Assembly (NCBI RefSeq): GCF_024699075.1 | Contig: NZ_JAILQF010000234.1 | Coordinates: 1 to 25,642 of the forward strand | DNA length: 25,642 nucleotides | Reading direction: 5' to 3' | Source of the DNA: Butyrivibrio sp. | Lineage (GTDB): Bacteria > Bacillota_A > Clostridia > Lachnospirales > Lachnospiraceae | Part shown: piece by piece, positions 7,706 to 17,643 of the stretch | Position numbering within the stretch: the stretch's first letter is position 1 | Layout of the letters: each line of letters opens with the position of its first letter | The notes under the pieces: generated by a model | The model's database searches: none | Seen by the model: only the letters and a program-made list of their open reading frames with translations | What the model was told of the DNA's origin: nothing | Translations under genes and position numbers: made by a program

Positions 7706-10431
7706 TGAGCTCTGTAGAAAAAATAAAATGGGCTATGAGCCTGCGTGATCCTCAATATGAGGCTTTAAAGTGTTTCGATGATATTAGTTCAAAACTAGAA
7801 TATAAAACAGCTGCAAAAGCTGATGCAGAAAAGATAGCATCGGAGAATTGTCAAGAACCTCATAAGATATCGGTTGATAAGGAATTTGATTTTCCTTCAT
7901 TTTGTTTTGATATGACAACTGGTATTGGAAAAACAAGATTAATGGGGGCTTGTATTTACTATTTATACAAGACAAAGGGATACAAGCACTTCTTTATTCT
8001 TGCGCCAGGTAACACTATCTATGACAAGATGCGTCGTGAAACAGTACCTGGACATCCAAAGTATATGTTTAAAGGCTTAGAAGCAGAGATGGGTAGACCG
8101 AAGGTATACGATGGTGAAAACTATCTTTCTTATCCTGTTAGATATGTTCAAAGTGAGTTACAGATTGAAAAGACTTCAGAAATTCAGATTTTTATCTTTA
8201 ACATATCTAAGATTTTTACCCGTGGAGACTTGGAGTTTAAGTTCCACAAATTTAACGAAAATTTGGGTGGCTCTTTTGCAGATGTGTTGAAATCATTTGA
8301 TGATCTTGTATTTTGCATGGACGAGGCGCATAGGTATTATGCACCAGCATCCAAAACGGCAATTAACTATTTAAATCCAGTTTTAGGATTGGAATTTACT
8401 GCAACTCCAAAATCAACAAACAAAAATATTATTTTTAGATATGGTTTAGAGCAGGGAGCTGGAAAATTTTTGAAAATACCTGTAGTTATGGGTCGAACTA
8501 ATACTGCAGGATATTCAGAAGATGATATTGAGGAAATGAAGCTTAAAGATGGTATTAAGCTTCATGAGAGAAGAAAAGCAATTGTATATAAGTACTGTGT
8601 AGACAATGGGTTAGAACAAGTAAAGCCTATTGTCTTAGTGGCATGTAAAGATACAACGCATGCGAAGAAGATAAAAGAAAAGATCGATTCGGATGCTTTC
8701 TTTGGTGGACGCTATGTTGGAAAAGTAATTGAGATTGATTCAAGTACTAGAGGCGAAGAGACTGAAGAAAATATTCAGAAACTCTTAACGATTGAGCAGA
8801 ATACAAATCCTGTTGAGATTGTATTACATGTTTATAAATTGAAAGAAGGATGGGATGTAAATAATCTATTTACTATTATCCCATTGAATGCAGCTAAGAG
8901 TGACATTTTAGCCCTTCAGACAATAGGACGAGGGTTAAGATTGCCTTTTGGTGAAATAACTGGTGTGGAAGAGATTGATACTCTTGATATAGTTGCACAT
9001 GATCACTACAGAGAGATTATTGATGATATTAAAGAAAATCCTATTTTTAAACAGAGAAACCTTGATGATGAAGATATTCCAGAAACCGAAGCTGTGAAAG
9101 TAGAACCTATTGTCCAAACAGAACAGTTATCACTGTTTGATGATGCACTTAAGAATGCAAATGTTAAGTCTTTCCAGAGTGTAACATCCGCTGACGATAT
9201 TAATAAGTTATATGAAGAATATCAGAAGGCTTATGTAAAAAAAGCAACGCCAAAGAAGCAAGAAGAGGATGATTCTGTTACTCAGATGACATTATTTGAT
9301 TATATTGCATCAGAAAATGGTAGTGTGGAGGGAGCTGATACTAAACAAGGCTCAGGACAGAATGAACAAACTACAAGTGAGTCAATAAATGATAAGCCTA
9401 GTGGAGAGGTTCTTGTTGAATCTTGGAACAAGAAAAAAGCTAATGTGCCAGAACTGTATGTAAAAGAGCTTTTTGTAAAGAAGTTTGAGGAATTAAAAAA
9501 GGTGGCTATTTCTGTGCCAAAGATTGGAATTAGTTACAGCTCTACAGTAGATTTCAAACCATTTACGGTAAAGCGTAGTATTCAAGATTTTGAAGTGGCT
9601 GCTTCTAAAATTGAACGCTATGATGCAGTGAACAACAAATTGCTCCAGACACTCGATGCTGATCCACTTATGGTCGATGATCCGGTAAATACACTAGCTT
9701 GCTCTCTATTGGAAGGTATTCCTGAATTTAGTTACGACGATGCTGATTTTATTCTTGATGTAGTTAATCAGTATTTGAACTTAATAGATGGAGATGAGGA
9801 AACAAAAAAGAAAATCATAAGAAGGTATGCAACTGTAATTGTAGACGATTTAAGAAAACAGATATATGCGTCAAAAGAAGAGCATACAGAATTTGTCTAT
9901 AACGTTCAGCAGGACTTAATTGTATTTGGTTCTTTTGCAAAGACAAAGCTTAAGAATACTGAAAGCAAGCTGGATTATAAAAAGGAAGTTGCTGACAAAA
10001 AGAATATTAAAAACTATTTGTTTACAGGATATACTAAGTCCTATTATTCAGAGAATGCTTTTGATAGTGATGATGAGCGACGATTATCTGTTGTCTTAGA
10101 AGATGATGAAGATGTTATTCGATTTATCAAACCACCACTTAATCAGCTCGGACTGTTCTATAAGGCGGGTAAGCAATACAATCCGGATTTCTTGGTTGAG
10201 ACAAAGGATTGTAAATATATGATTGAAGTAAAGGCTGCTAACCAGGTTAATAATGATGATGTTCAAGAGAAAGCTCGTGCCGGTGTTAAATGGTGTGAAT
10301 GTGCTTCAAAAGTTGATGCAGATGGTAAAGCGTGGAAATATCGTCTTGTTCCTGGAGATGACATTAAAATTGGAAACACTTTGAAATATGTAGCTGGTTT
10401 AGCAGCGGAGGTAAAGAATTTAGAAGACTAG
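7705..10431 (+). CDS. res: Type III restriction Res subunit (DEAD-type helicase with PD-(D/E)XK nuclease)
   Basis: A 908-residue superfamily 2 helicase-nuclease. Motif I is TTGIGKT (71-77), the DEAH box is at 206-209, and motif III is EFTATPKS. The second lobe has LKEGWDVNNLF and LALQTIGRGLRLPFG (motifs V-VI), typical of type III Res. A Glu/Asp-rich linker lies around 450-570. The C-terminus carries NPDFLVE (826-832) and IEVKAA (840-845), a PD-(D/E)XK nuclease site with Asp828, Glu841 and Lys843 in place, so cleavage should be possible. Its ATG overlaps the Mod stop codon by one base, indicating coupled translation. Type III enzymes normally cut only after Mod-guided translocation. DISARM as usually described has no such subunit, so its position between DrmD/Mod and DrmA is the striking point of this locus. 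Confidence 0.9.
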   Translation: MSSVEKIKWAMSLRDPQYEALKCFDDISSKLEYKTAAKADAEKIASENCQEPHKISVDKEFDFPSFCFDMTTGIGKTRLMGACIYYLYKTKGYKHFFILAPGNTIYDKMRRETVPGHPKYMFKGLEAEMGRPKVYDGENYLSYPVRYVQSELQIEKTSEIQIFIFNISKIFTRGDLEFKFHKFNENLGGSFADVLKSFDDLVFCMDEAHRYYAPASKTAINYLNPVLGLEFTATPKSTNKNIIFRYGLEQGAGKFLKIPVVMGRTNTAGYSEDDIEEMKLKDGIKLHERRKAIVYKYCVDNGLEQVKPIVLVACKDTTHAKKIKEKIDSDAFFGGRYVGKVIEIDSSTRGEETEENIQKLLTIEQNTNPVEIVLHVYKLKEGWDVNNLFTIIPLNAAKSDILALQTIGRGLRLPFGEITGVEEIDTLDIVAHDHYREIIDDIKENPIFKQRNLDDEDIPETEAVKVEPIVQTEQLSLFDDALKNANVKSFQSVTSADDINKLYEEYQKAYVKKATPKKQEEDDSVTQMTLFDYIASENGSVEGADTKQGSGQNEQTTSESINDKPSGEVLVESWNKKKANVPELYVKELFVKKFEELKKVAISVPKIGISYSSTVDFKPFTVKRSIQDFEVAASKIERYDAVNNKLLQTLDADPLMVDDPVNTLACSLLEGIPEFSYDDADFILDVVNQYLNLIDGDEETKKKIIRRYATVIVDDLRKQIYASKEEHTEFVYNVQQDLIVFGSFAKTKLKNTESKLDYKKEVADKKNIKNYLFTGYTKSYYSENAFDSDDERRLSVVLEDDEDVIRFIKPPLNQLGLFYKAGKQYNPDFLVETKDCKYMIEVKAANQVNNDDVQEKARAGVKWCECASKVDADGKAWKYRLVPGDDIKIGNTLKYVAGLAAEVKNLED

Positions 10432-10449
10432 AAAAATTGGGAGGTTATA

Positions 10450-13400
10450 ATGGCGGAGCGTAGCGACTATTTATATGCACAAGTAAGGAAGAAAATGCTT
10501 GATGCAGTTCGTATGGATTTGATTGGTCCTACGGCAGAAGATGAGGCACTTACAGAGCTTCCAACAAATAGTTATATAACAGGTATGTTATATCCAGCAG
10601 ATTCTGCAATAACTGAGGATGAAAATTACAATGATATCGAGTTTACAGAAGGTAGACTAGATTCAGATGGTAATGCTACAGAATCAGTAGTACTTGAAGA
10701 TGATGAACCCGAAGAGACAGCAAAGGGTGGTTTTAAGAAACCATCCTCTATTGGTGTATCATTTTATATTGGAGCAGATACTGAAGAAGTAAGTGTGGAT
10801 GTATTATGGGGAACTTACGTTGCTGACAAAGTCGGGGATGGTGAAGTGGTTGATGAAACACTAGAGGAAGACCTTGAAAATAAGAAAAAAAAGAAGCGTC
10901 AAGTATATGTTCGTGTTCAGCAAAGTGAAACTGTAAATATAAGTATGACTGAGATTGGTCGTGCTAAAAAGATTACTCTTAAAACTAATGCACATGTTTA
11001 TCTATATGTGATCCAGATGCCACTTGATAATGGATATAAAATGGTGTCAGTATACCTGCATAATAATGATAAAGGTAGCGGCGAAAAAGAGTATGAGCAT
11101 GTGATGTTCCAGGTTGAATTACATGTTTCATCACCAAGTAAAGAATCTATATTTACTCCAGAGTATATTTGTAGAAAGAAAGAGCTTGATGATGAATATT
11201 ATTACAAGGGACGACCTGTTTATGCCAGAGGCCGTGGATGTGCAGCCATGTGGAATAAGCATGAAGAAGAACAGAATGCTTATTTAATAACATCTTCTTT
11301 TATTCCAGACCACGAGATTCCTAGTGTAAGTGCGCAAGTTTCTGATGTGCCAGATCATGCATTTTCAATGCTACAGCTTGGTTCACCTAAGAAGAAAGAG
11401 GTAAGTGTTGCCAATCTTAGATTATTAACAGCTCTTTACGGCGATTGGATTAAGAATGAATTAAAAGAAAGTCCTGACATGCAGGATTCAAGCTTTGAAA
11501 ATACTGGTAAAGAGATTATTCGTAGATGTGAAGAATCACTTCGCAGGATGAACGAGGGTATTAGTTTGGTGGAAAACGATGAAAAGGCTTTTAAGGCTTT
11601 TACGTTTATGAACCAGGCAATGTATCTTCAGCGAAGTATAACAGCATACTCAAAGGATTGTGGCAGAGGTATTCCATGCAGTCTTAGTGACTATATGAGA
11701 GATATTCCTGAAAAGGGCTTGAAACAAGATCATAGTGAATGGAGACCGTTCCAGATTGCATTTATTCTACAGAACATTAAGGGATTGATGAATGCAGAGT
11801 CTGATGAGAGAGAAATAGTTGATTTGCTATATTTCCCAACTGGTGGTGGTAAGACAGAAGCATATTTAGGCCTTATAGCATTTACTATAGCTTATCGTCG
11901 GTTGACAGCAAAAGATGAGAACGAGTATGAGAAAGATGGCGGAGTAACCGTATTTCTGCGTTACACACTAAGACTTCTTACAACGCAGCAAAGAGATCGT
12001 CTTCTAAAACTTATTGTTGCGATGGAAGATTTAAGAGAACGAAGTGAAAAGACAGGTAATGCTGAATTTGGAAAAACACCAATTTCAATTGGATTTTGGG
12101 TTGGTGGTGGTGTAACACCAAACAAATTTGAAGATTACGAAAAGGATGAATATCAGCGAAAAGAGTTTATTCGCAAAGTAACGAAACAAATTATTAGATG
12201 CCCATATTGTGGACGTGTAATTAACAATAGTAATTATGAGATAAATACGAAGCTTCATTCAGTAAAGATTACCTGCTCAAATGATAATTGTAAGTATTCT
12301 AAACATAATGGAAAAACAATACCGGTGTATCTTGTTGATGAAGAGATATATGCAAAATGTCCTACGGTTATAATTTCGACGGTAGATAAGTTTGCGCGTT
12401 TACCATGGTCTGAACAAGTGGGATTACTGTTTGGTCGAACTGATCGTTATTGCCCAAGGCATGGCTACCAAGCTATAGGATATGATAAAGAATTAGTAGG
12501 AAGGCGTCATAACAAGGATACAAAAAATGGGTTAGAGCCATGTGTTATTGAAGCCTGTAAGCCATTTTATCCACCGGAATTGATTATCCAAGATGAGTTA
12601 CATTTAATATCCGGACCTTTAGGTACGATTTATGGTGGCTATGAAACTGTCGTTGAGGATATGTGCTGTATCGAAAGAGAAGGAAGGAAGATTCGTCCTA
12701 AGTATGTTGTATCTACAGCGACAATAAAGAATGCTGGTGAGCAGATAAAATGTCTGTATGCTAGAGAAAACTATGCACAATTCCCACCTAGTGGATTCGA
12801 TACGAGAGATTCTTATTTTATCCGCGAAGTTCCTTTAGTTACAAAGGATATAAGCGAACTGAACGAATCTGATATCAAAGAGATGCTGAAGAAAGGGGAA
12901 AAGCCTTTTAGACAGTATGTTGGAGTTTGCGCTAGTGGGCAATCTGTTAAAACAACACTTATAAGACTGTATTCTGTACTATTGCAAGAGGCATTTATTC
13001 TTTCGGAGGATTCGCAGTATCAGAACTATGTCGACCCATACTATACACTTGTAGGTTATTTTAACTCTATTAGAGAACTTGGTGGTGCTGTTAGACTTTT
13101 AGACGACGATATTAGCAGCCGTCTTAAAGTTTTAAAAAAGAAATATAAAAATGCACGACAGAGATATTTAGGATTTGATGGAAAGAAGGAGATTACCTCT
13201 AGAATTCCGTCTTATCAGATTGCAGAAATACTTGAGAAGCTCGCTGAACCATTTGTGCCAGGTAAAGAGCGCCAGACTTGCTATGATGTTGTTATTGCAA
13301 CCAATATGATTGCTGTTGGTATGGATGTTGACCGTTTGGGCTTAATGGCTGTTGTTGGACAGCCTAAGCAGAACTCTGAATATATTCAGGCTACCAGCCG

Positions 13401-13941
13401 TGTTGGACGAAAGTATCCTGGAATGATTTTTACAGTTTACAATCCATATAGGCCAAGGGATCTATCGAATTATGAGAACTTTGTTGGTTTCCATTCTCAG
13501 ATGTATCGGTATGTAGAAGGAACAACGGCAACTCCATTTGCGGCAAGAGCGCGTGATAGAGTTCTTCATGCCCTCGTGGTATCGATTCTTAGATTACAAA
13601 CGGAAATAATGGCCGGTAACAAAGGGGCTTCAAATATACTCACTATATCTGAAGAAGAGCTTAATAGAGTCAAACAGAAAGTATTAGATCGAGTAGCCGT
13701 TGTAGCGCCATCGTCTTATGATTCTGCAGAAGAGGATATGGATGCATTTATTAGTACTTGGAAAGAGATTGCTAAAGATGATAATCTATACTACTTTGTG
13801 GCTAATACTGAAAACAACAAGAGACTTTTAAGTTATTATGGACAGTTGTCATCAGACAAAGAAAAGCCAACGCTTAATTCGATGCGTGATGTTGAACAGT
13901 CGTCAACAGTATATCTTTATGAGGAAGGAGGACAGGTATAG
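10450..13941 (+). CDS. drmA: DISARM helicase DrmA
   Basis: A 1163-residue superfamily 2 helicase with the marks of DrmA. A long N-terminal region (1-440, partly beta-rich, with an acidic/lysine segment near 130-150) precedes motif I PTGGGKTE (463-470). A zinc ribbon follows (CPYCG then CSNDNC). The Walker B is DELH rather than DEAH (IIQDELHLISGPLG), then VVSTATI (motif III), and the C-terminal part has ATNMIAVGMDVDRLG and YIQATSRVGR, typical of the DrmA/DUF1998-associated helicases. GGGAGG lies 7 bases before the ATG. It overlaps drmB by one base (TAGTG). DrmA and DrmB form the DISARM core complex that loads on DNA with a 5' overhang; that comes from published work on the family, not from this sequence. 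Confidence 0.92.
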   Translation: MAERSDYLYAQVRKKMLDAVRMDLIGPTAEDEALTELPTNSYITGMLYPADSAITEDENYNDIEFTEGRLDSDGNATESVVLEDDEPEETAKGGFKKPSSIGVSFYIGADTEEVSVDVLWGTYVADKVGDGEVVDETLEEDLENKKKKKRQVYVRVQQSETVNISMTEIGRAKKITLKTNAHVYLYVIQMPLDNGYKMVSVYLHNNDKGSGEKEYEHVMFQVELHVSSPSKESIFTPEYICRKKELDDEYYYKGRPVYARGRGCAAMWNKHEEEQNAYLITSSFIPDHEIPSVSAQVSDVPDHAFSMLQLGSPKKKEVSVANLRLLTALYGDWIKNELKESPDMQDSSFENTGKEIIRRCEESLRRMNEGISLVENDEKAFKAFTFMNQAMYLQRSITAYSKDCGRGIPCSLSDYMRDIPEKGLKQDHSEWRPFQIAFILQNIKGLMNAESDEREIVDLLYFPTGGGKTEAYLGLIAFTIAYRRLTAKDENEYEKDGGVTVFLRYTLRLLTTQQRDRLLKLIVAMEDLRERSEKTGNAEFGKTPISIGFWVGGGVTPNKFEDYEKDEYQRKEFIRKVTKQIIRCPYCGRVINNSNYEINTKLHSVKITCSNDNCKYSKHNGKTIPVYLVDEEIYAKCPTVIISTVDKFARLPWSEQVGLLFGRTDRYCPRHGYQAIGYDKELVGRRHNKDTKNGLEPCVIEACKPFYPPELIIQDELHLISGPLGTIYGGYETVVEDMCCIEREGRKIRPKYVVSTATIKNAGEQIKCLYARENYAQFPPSGFDTRDSYFIREVPLVTKDISELNESDIKEMLKKGEKPFRQYVGVCASGQSVKTTLIRLYSVLLQEAFILSEDSQYQNYVDPYYTLVGYFNSIRELGGAVRLLDDDISSRLKVLKKKYKNARQRYLGFDGKKEITSRIPSYQIAEILEKLAEPFVPGKERQTCYDVVIATNMIAVGMDVDRLGLMAVVGQPKQNSEYIQATSRVGRKYPGMIFTVYNPYRPRDLSNYENFVGFHSQMYRYVEGTTATPFAARARDRVLHALVVSILRLQTEIMAGNKGASNILTISEEELNRVKQKVLDRVAVVAPSSYDSAEEDMDAFISTWKEIAKDDNLYYFVANTENNKRLLSYYGQLSSDKEKPTLNSMRDVEQSSTVYLYEEGGQV

Positions 13942-15713
13942 TGTTTGAAAAGAAACTTGGAGAAATCAGACCAAATCAGCTTATTACAACATATGGACCA
14001 GGTTCAATCATGGATGCTGTACATGATTCACTTACCGTCCTTGATATAGAGTATTGGAATGCCAATAATATTGGTCTTGAAATAAGAGATGCTCGACTTG
14101 CATCATTTATGAATGTAAGGCATTTTTATATGCCAAGCACAAAAGGAAAGGAGAATATACCTGTTGCTTCATTTCCTTATATGCATGTATGTACAAATGA
14201 TAGGTGTAAAAGGATTTTTGATATTCGAGAAGAATTAAAGAATCCGCTATATGTAGATAAATATAAACAGCGCCAAGGTAGTGCTTCTTGCCCAGATTGT
14301 GGTTTTCAAGCGTATCCTGCGAGATTTATATCGATATGTGAAGACGGGCATATGGATGATTTCCCATGGCGATGGTGGGTTCATCATGGCAAGACAGATT
14401 GTAAGGAAAAGATGCATTTACTTTCTTTTGGAACGACATCATCACTTGCTGAGTTAGAGGTTCAATGTGACTGTGGAGCTAAAAGACGTATGAGCGGCGC
14501 AATGCAAAAGGAAAACTTTAGCGGATGTAACTGTTCAGGGAACCATCCACAAAGACCAAATGCACCTAAAAAAATTTGTAAAAAAGCTTTGGTGCCAAGC
14601 CAGCGTGGCGCATCAAATGTTTATTTCCCAGTTACTAGAACAGCTATTTCAATTCCACCATGGACTAATCCAATTAATGATTTAGTCGCCGAACATAGAA
14701 AAGAAATTGAATTATTGATTGATGTCCTAGGCAAAGATGATGGATTGACAAAGGGATATGAAAAATTCTTTGAAGGTAAGTTTACTAGAAAAGAATTTGA
14801 TGAAGCTTATAAGCGTTTAGAACAGAATATTCGAGACTATGTTGAACTTAAAGAGATGGAATATAATACCATTACTCATCATCAGCAAGTAGAGTTTCAG
14901 CATGATGTAAAGTATTTTAAAGCTGAAGAAGTTGATGTAAAAGAAAGTCTGAAAAAATATTTTTCACGTGTGATTAAGATACATCGACTTCGTGAGGTTA
15001 GAGTGCTTCTTGGTTATTCACGATTAGAAATGCCAGAACCTGATGTAGATGATCAAAAGCACGTGGTAAAGCTTAAATCAGCTGGTTCGGAAAAATGGTT
15101 GCCAGCAGTTGAGATAAATGGAGAAGGTATTTTTATTGAGTTTAATAGAGATACCATTAATAAGTGGCTTCAGAATGAAAAGGTAAGTGAACGTTCTAAG
15201 AAGTATCAATCATGTTATGAAGATTATTGTAAGGGAAAAGGATGGGAAAACTTTAAGCCTAGAAATGGTGAGTATGTGCTTTTGCATACTTTGTCCCATA
15301 TGCTTATTAAAGAAATGGCTATCCAATCTGGGTATTCTTCATCTGCATTACATGAACGTATTTACAGCAGTGATAAAATGTGTGGATTACTTATTTATAC
15401 AGGGGCTGCAGATAAGGAAGGTTCATTAGGTGGATTGGTCGAACTTGGTTCAATGGAAAAACTGATTCCTTTATTAAAAGGAGCCTTAGAAAATGGATTA
15501 ACATGCACAACGGATCCTGAGTGCTTTATGAAGAATCCTACGTCAGATAGGATTAATGGCGCTGCATGTCATTCTTGTACAATGATATCTGAAACAGCGT
15601 GCGAAAATGGAAACAGATTACTGGATAGAGCGTTGGTTGTTCCATTGCCTGAGCATGAGGAAATGGGTTATTTCAAGGAGCTTGTTGGAGTATTATGTGG
15701 AATTCAAGTATAA
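13941..15713 (+). CDS. drmB: DISARM core protein DrmB (DUF1998)
   Basis: A 590-residue protein ending in a DUF1998 domain: LLHTLSHMLIKEMA and the GYSSSALHERIY stretch (around 445-475), then a Cys-rich end (CTTDPECF, CHSCTMISETACENGN) that probably binds zinc. The N-terminal part starts with GEIRPNQLITTYGPGS, as in other DrmB proteins, and has further Cys pairs (CTNDRC near 83, CPDCG near 117) and the conserved CEDGHMDDFPW (near 133). The start is GTG 13941, overlapping the drmA stop, with AAGGAGG upstream. DrmB pairs with DrmA. The gene overlaps drmC by 19 bases. The A-B-C block with overlapping ends is the hallmark of DISARM. Confidence 0.92.
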   Translation: MFEKKLGEIRPNQLITTYGPGSIMDAVHDSLTVLDIEYWNANNIGLEIRDARLASFMNVRHFYMPSTKGKENIPVASFPYMHVCTNDRCKRIFDIREELKNPLYVDKYKQRQGSASCPDCGFQAYPARFISICEDGHMDDFPWRWWVHHGKTDCKEKMHLLSFGTTSSLAELEVQCDCGAKRRMSGAMQKENFSGCNCSGNHPQRPNAPKKICKKALVPSQRGASNVYFPVTRTAISIPPWTNPINDLVAEHRKEIELLIDVLGKDDGLTKGYEKFFEGKFTRKEFDEAYKRLEQNIRDYVELKEMEYNTITHHQQVEFQHDVKYFKAEEVDVKESLKKYFSRVIKIHRLREVRVLLGYSRLEMPEPDVDDQKHVVKLKSAGSEKWLPAVEINGEGIFIEFNRDTINKWLQNEKVSERSKKYQSCYEDYCKGKGWENFKPRNGEYVLLHTLSHMLIKEMAIQSGYSSSALHERIYSSDKMCGLLIYTGAADKEGSLGGLVELGSMEKLIPLLKGALENGLTCTTDPECFMKNPTSDRINGAACHSCTMISETACENGNRLLDRALVVPLPEHEEMGYFKELVGVLCGIQV

Positions 15714-16384
15714 AGGCGGAGTATTTAGCTGCAAAAATTATACAGAGCATTGATGCATATTCGCTAAGAGAAGCGGATTCTGTTTTGGTGGATGTAATCG
15801 CAGAATTAAGGATGCAATTTCCAAGCTGTAATGATGGTGAAATTAACGATATTCTTAGTCTCTGCTTTGAGATGTATAATGCAAAGAATTCTGAGAAGAT
15901 TGAATTAGTTGTAACGGCTCCAGATACATTTAAGATTAAAGCTAAGAAAACTAAAGATGTAGTAGAGCAGTTAATAAAAAGTGCTGAAAAGAGCATATTT
16001 CTGACCGGATATTCAGTTTCTGACTATTTTGCTGGGATGCTTGATGAAATTATAGCAAAGAGTCAGAAGGGTGTTTATGTACGCTTTTATGTAAATGATA
16101 TTGATAGACACAAGGAATCATTGGATAGGATGCTGGCGTACCAAGGAAAGTATTTGCAATTCTTTGAATATGAAAAGCAGTCTGATGATAAGATGGCTGC
16201 TTCTCATGCGAAGATTCTGGTTGTTGACTCAAATAAAGCATTAGTTTCATCAGCTAATCTTTCATATCATGGGTTATCTGGAAATGTTGAAATGGGATTT
16301 TTAGTAGATTCACGCCAGAAGGCGAAGCAGATTGAAAATCTATTAAATCAATTGATAAGGATGAATATATATAAAAGAGTTTAA
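15695..16384 (+). CDS. drmC: DISARM phospholipase-D-fold protein DrmC
   Basis: A 229-residue protein with one phospholipase D/Nuc-type HKD motif: HAKILVVD (His171, Lys173, Asp178) followed by SSANLSYHG and EMGFLV. The N-terminal ~60 residues are helical. With a single HKD site, two copies would be needed to make the usual active centre, as in the bacterial nuclease Nuc. ATG 15695 lies inside the end of drmB, with GGAG 4 bases upstream, so translation is coupled. DrmC is part of all DISARM classes, but some studies found it not essential for protection. After it comes a 23-base gap and then the AlbA_2 gene. Confidence 0.88.
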   Translation: MWNSSIKAEYLAAKIIQSIDAYSLREADSVLVDVIAELRMQFPSCNDGEINDILSLCFEMYNAKNSEKIELVVTAPDTFKIKAKKTKDVVEQLIKSAEKSIFLTGYSVSDYFAGMLDEIIAKSQKGVYVRFYVNDIDRHKESLDRMLAYQGKYLQFFEYEKQSDDKMAASHAKILVVDSNKALVSSANLSYHGLSGNVEMGFLVDSRQKAKQIENLLNQLIRMNIYKRV

Positions 16385-16407
16385 AAAAGAAAAAAATTGG
16401 GGGGATA

Positions 16408-17601
16408 ATGCTAAATATTAATAACAAGCGATGGTTTGAACTTAATAATGAGGATGTTGGCACATTTTTAAAAGCTTTTACTGGTGAAGTAGATAATGAT
16501 GAGAATTTCTTTTTTGAGTTTAAGGATGCAGATGTAAAGAATCAAAAAATAACAAATGAAGTTTGCGCTTTTGCCAATACTTATGGTGGATATATTTTTA
16601 TAGGTGTTTCGGATAATAAAGATATTGTTGGATGTGGAGAGTGGTCAGAGGAACGGATTCAGAATTTAATATGTGATAGCATTACACCGCTGCCAAGCTA
16701 TGATATAAGAAAATTTATTATTGACGGAAAAAGTCTAGTAATTGTTAAAGTAGATGAAGGGTCAAGACCACCATACATTACGAATAAGGGAGAGATATTT
16801 GAGAGGGTATCTTCCGGATGTAGGAAGTTGGTTAATTCTGATAGATTATCTGCAATCTATAGAAAAACACAGGAGCAACAAACACGTATAGAACAACGAC
16901 TTAAATTTGAACCAATCAACATTCAAAGAAAAGATTTTCCTAATAATATTGTTGCAATTGTGGATATGGGATTTGAAATAATTACAAACGATTATCTAAA
17001 TTTTTATAAAGATTTTTTTTCATATAAATTAGATGATATTTTGGACAAGTTTTCAGAAGAAGGAATTTCATCTTTATTTCGAGTGGGAAATACACTAGTT
17101 GCTTCATATGGAAATGTTACTAGAAATTCTGGAAATGAGGAAAGTGAGATTATGTTACAGGCAGGGATAAATAACTGTATGGTTATTTATCCTGACGGAG
17201 CAGTTAAAACACGATGTATCCTGATTGCGAAAGAGGATGATAGCGTAAAGATTGATACGGTCATATCCTCTATGAGTGCATATAGAGGTTTATATGAGTT
17301 TTTATTTCCTGATTTATGGGGAAAATTTGTTTATGCATCTAAGTATGAACAGTTAAATGTTATAAAGTCTTTTAGACCAGATTTCAGCGCTGGATTAATG
17401 GAATCGTTTGAAAAGTGGCCTCAATTTCGTGAAAGAAAACTTCAGATGGGAAATATTATTTTTACAGGTTGCAGAATACCAAGCTATGGTTACCTACAGA
17501 TTGACAAAAAACTGTTTGATCAACTTGGTGATGAATATACAGAAGAAGTGTTATTCGATGAACTATTTCATTCAAGCTATTCATTTATGGGAATGATATA
17601 G
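16408..17601 (+). CDS. AlbA_2 (Schlafen-type) domain protein
   Basis: A 397-residue protein whose N-terminal part (about 30-150) is an AlbA_2/Schlafen-like domain: FFEFKDADVKNQKITNEVCA, then FANTYGGYIFIGVSDNKDIVG, and SRPPYITNKGEIFERVSSG. The family pattern 'E-x-K ... AFAN..GG...IGV.D' is clear, with Glu and Lys in the first strand where Schlafen-type nucleases have catalytic acids. The C-terminal 240 residues are of unknown type. A GGGGGG Shine-Dalgarno lies 4 bases before the ATG. AlbA_2 proteins in bacteria occur as regulators and in defence islands, with nucleic-acid binding or RNA cleavage suggested. No terminator separates it from drmC, so it is probably co-transcribed with DISARM. Confidence 0.82.
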   Translation: MLNINNKRWFELNNEDVGTFLKAFTGEVDNDENFFFEFKDADVKNQKITNEVCAFANTYGGYIFIGVSDNKDIVGCGEWSEERIQNLICDSITPLPSYDIRKFIIDGKSLVIVKVDEGSRPPYITNKGEIFERVSSGCRKLVNSDRLSAIYRKTQEQQTRIEQRLKFEPINIQRKDFPNNIVAIVDMGFEIITNDYLNFYKDFFSYKLDDILDKFSEEGISSLFRVGNTLVASYGNVTRNSGNEESEIMLQAGINNCMVIYPDGAVKTRCILIAKEDDSVKIDTVISSMSAYRGLYEFLFPDLWGKFVYASKYEQLNVIKSFRPDFSAGLMESFEKWPQFRERKLQMGNIIFTGCRIPSYGYLQIDKKLFDQLGDEYTEEVLFDELFHSSYSFMGMI

Positions 17602-17643
17602 TTGTATATTTGTAGTGAAAATTGAAAAAAGAAGGAAGAAGAG

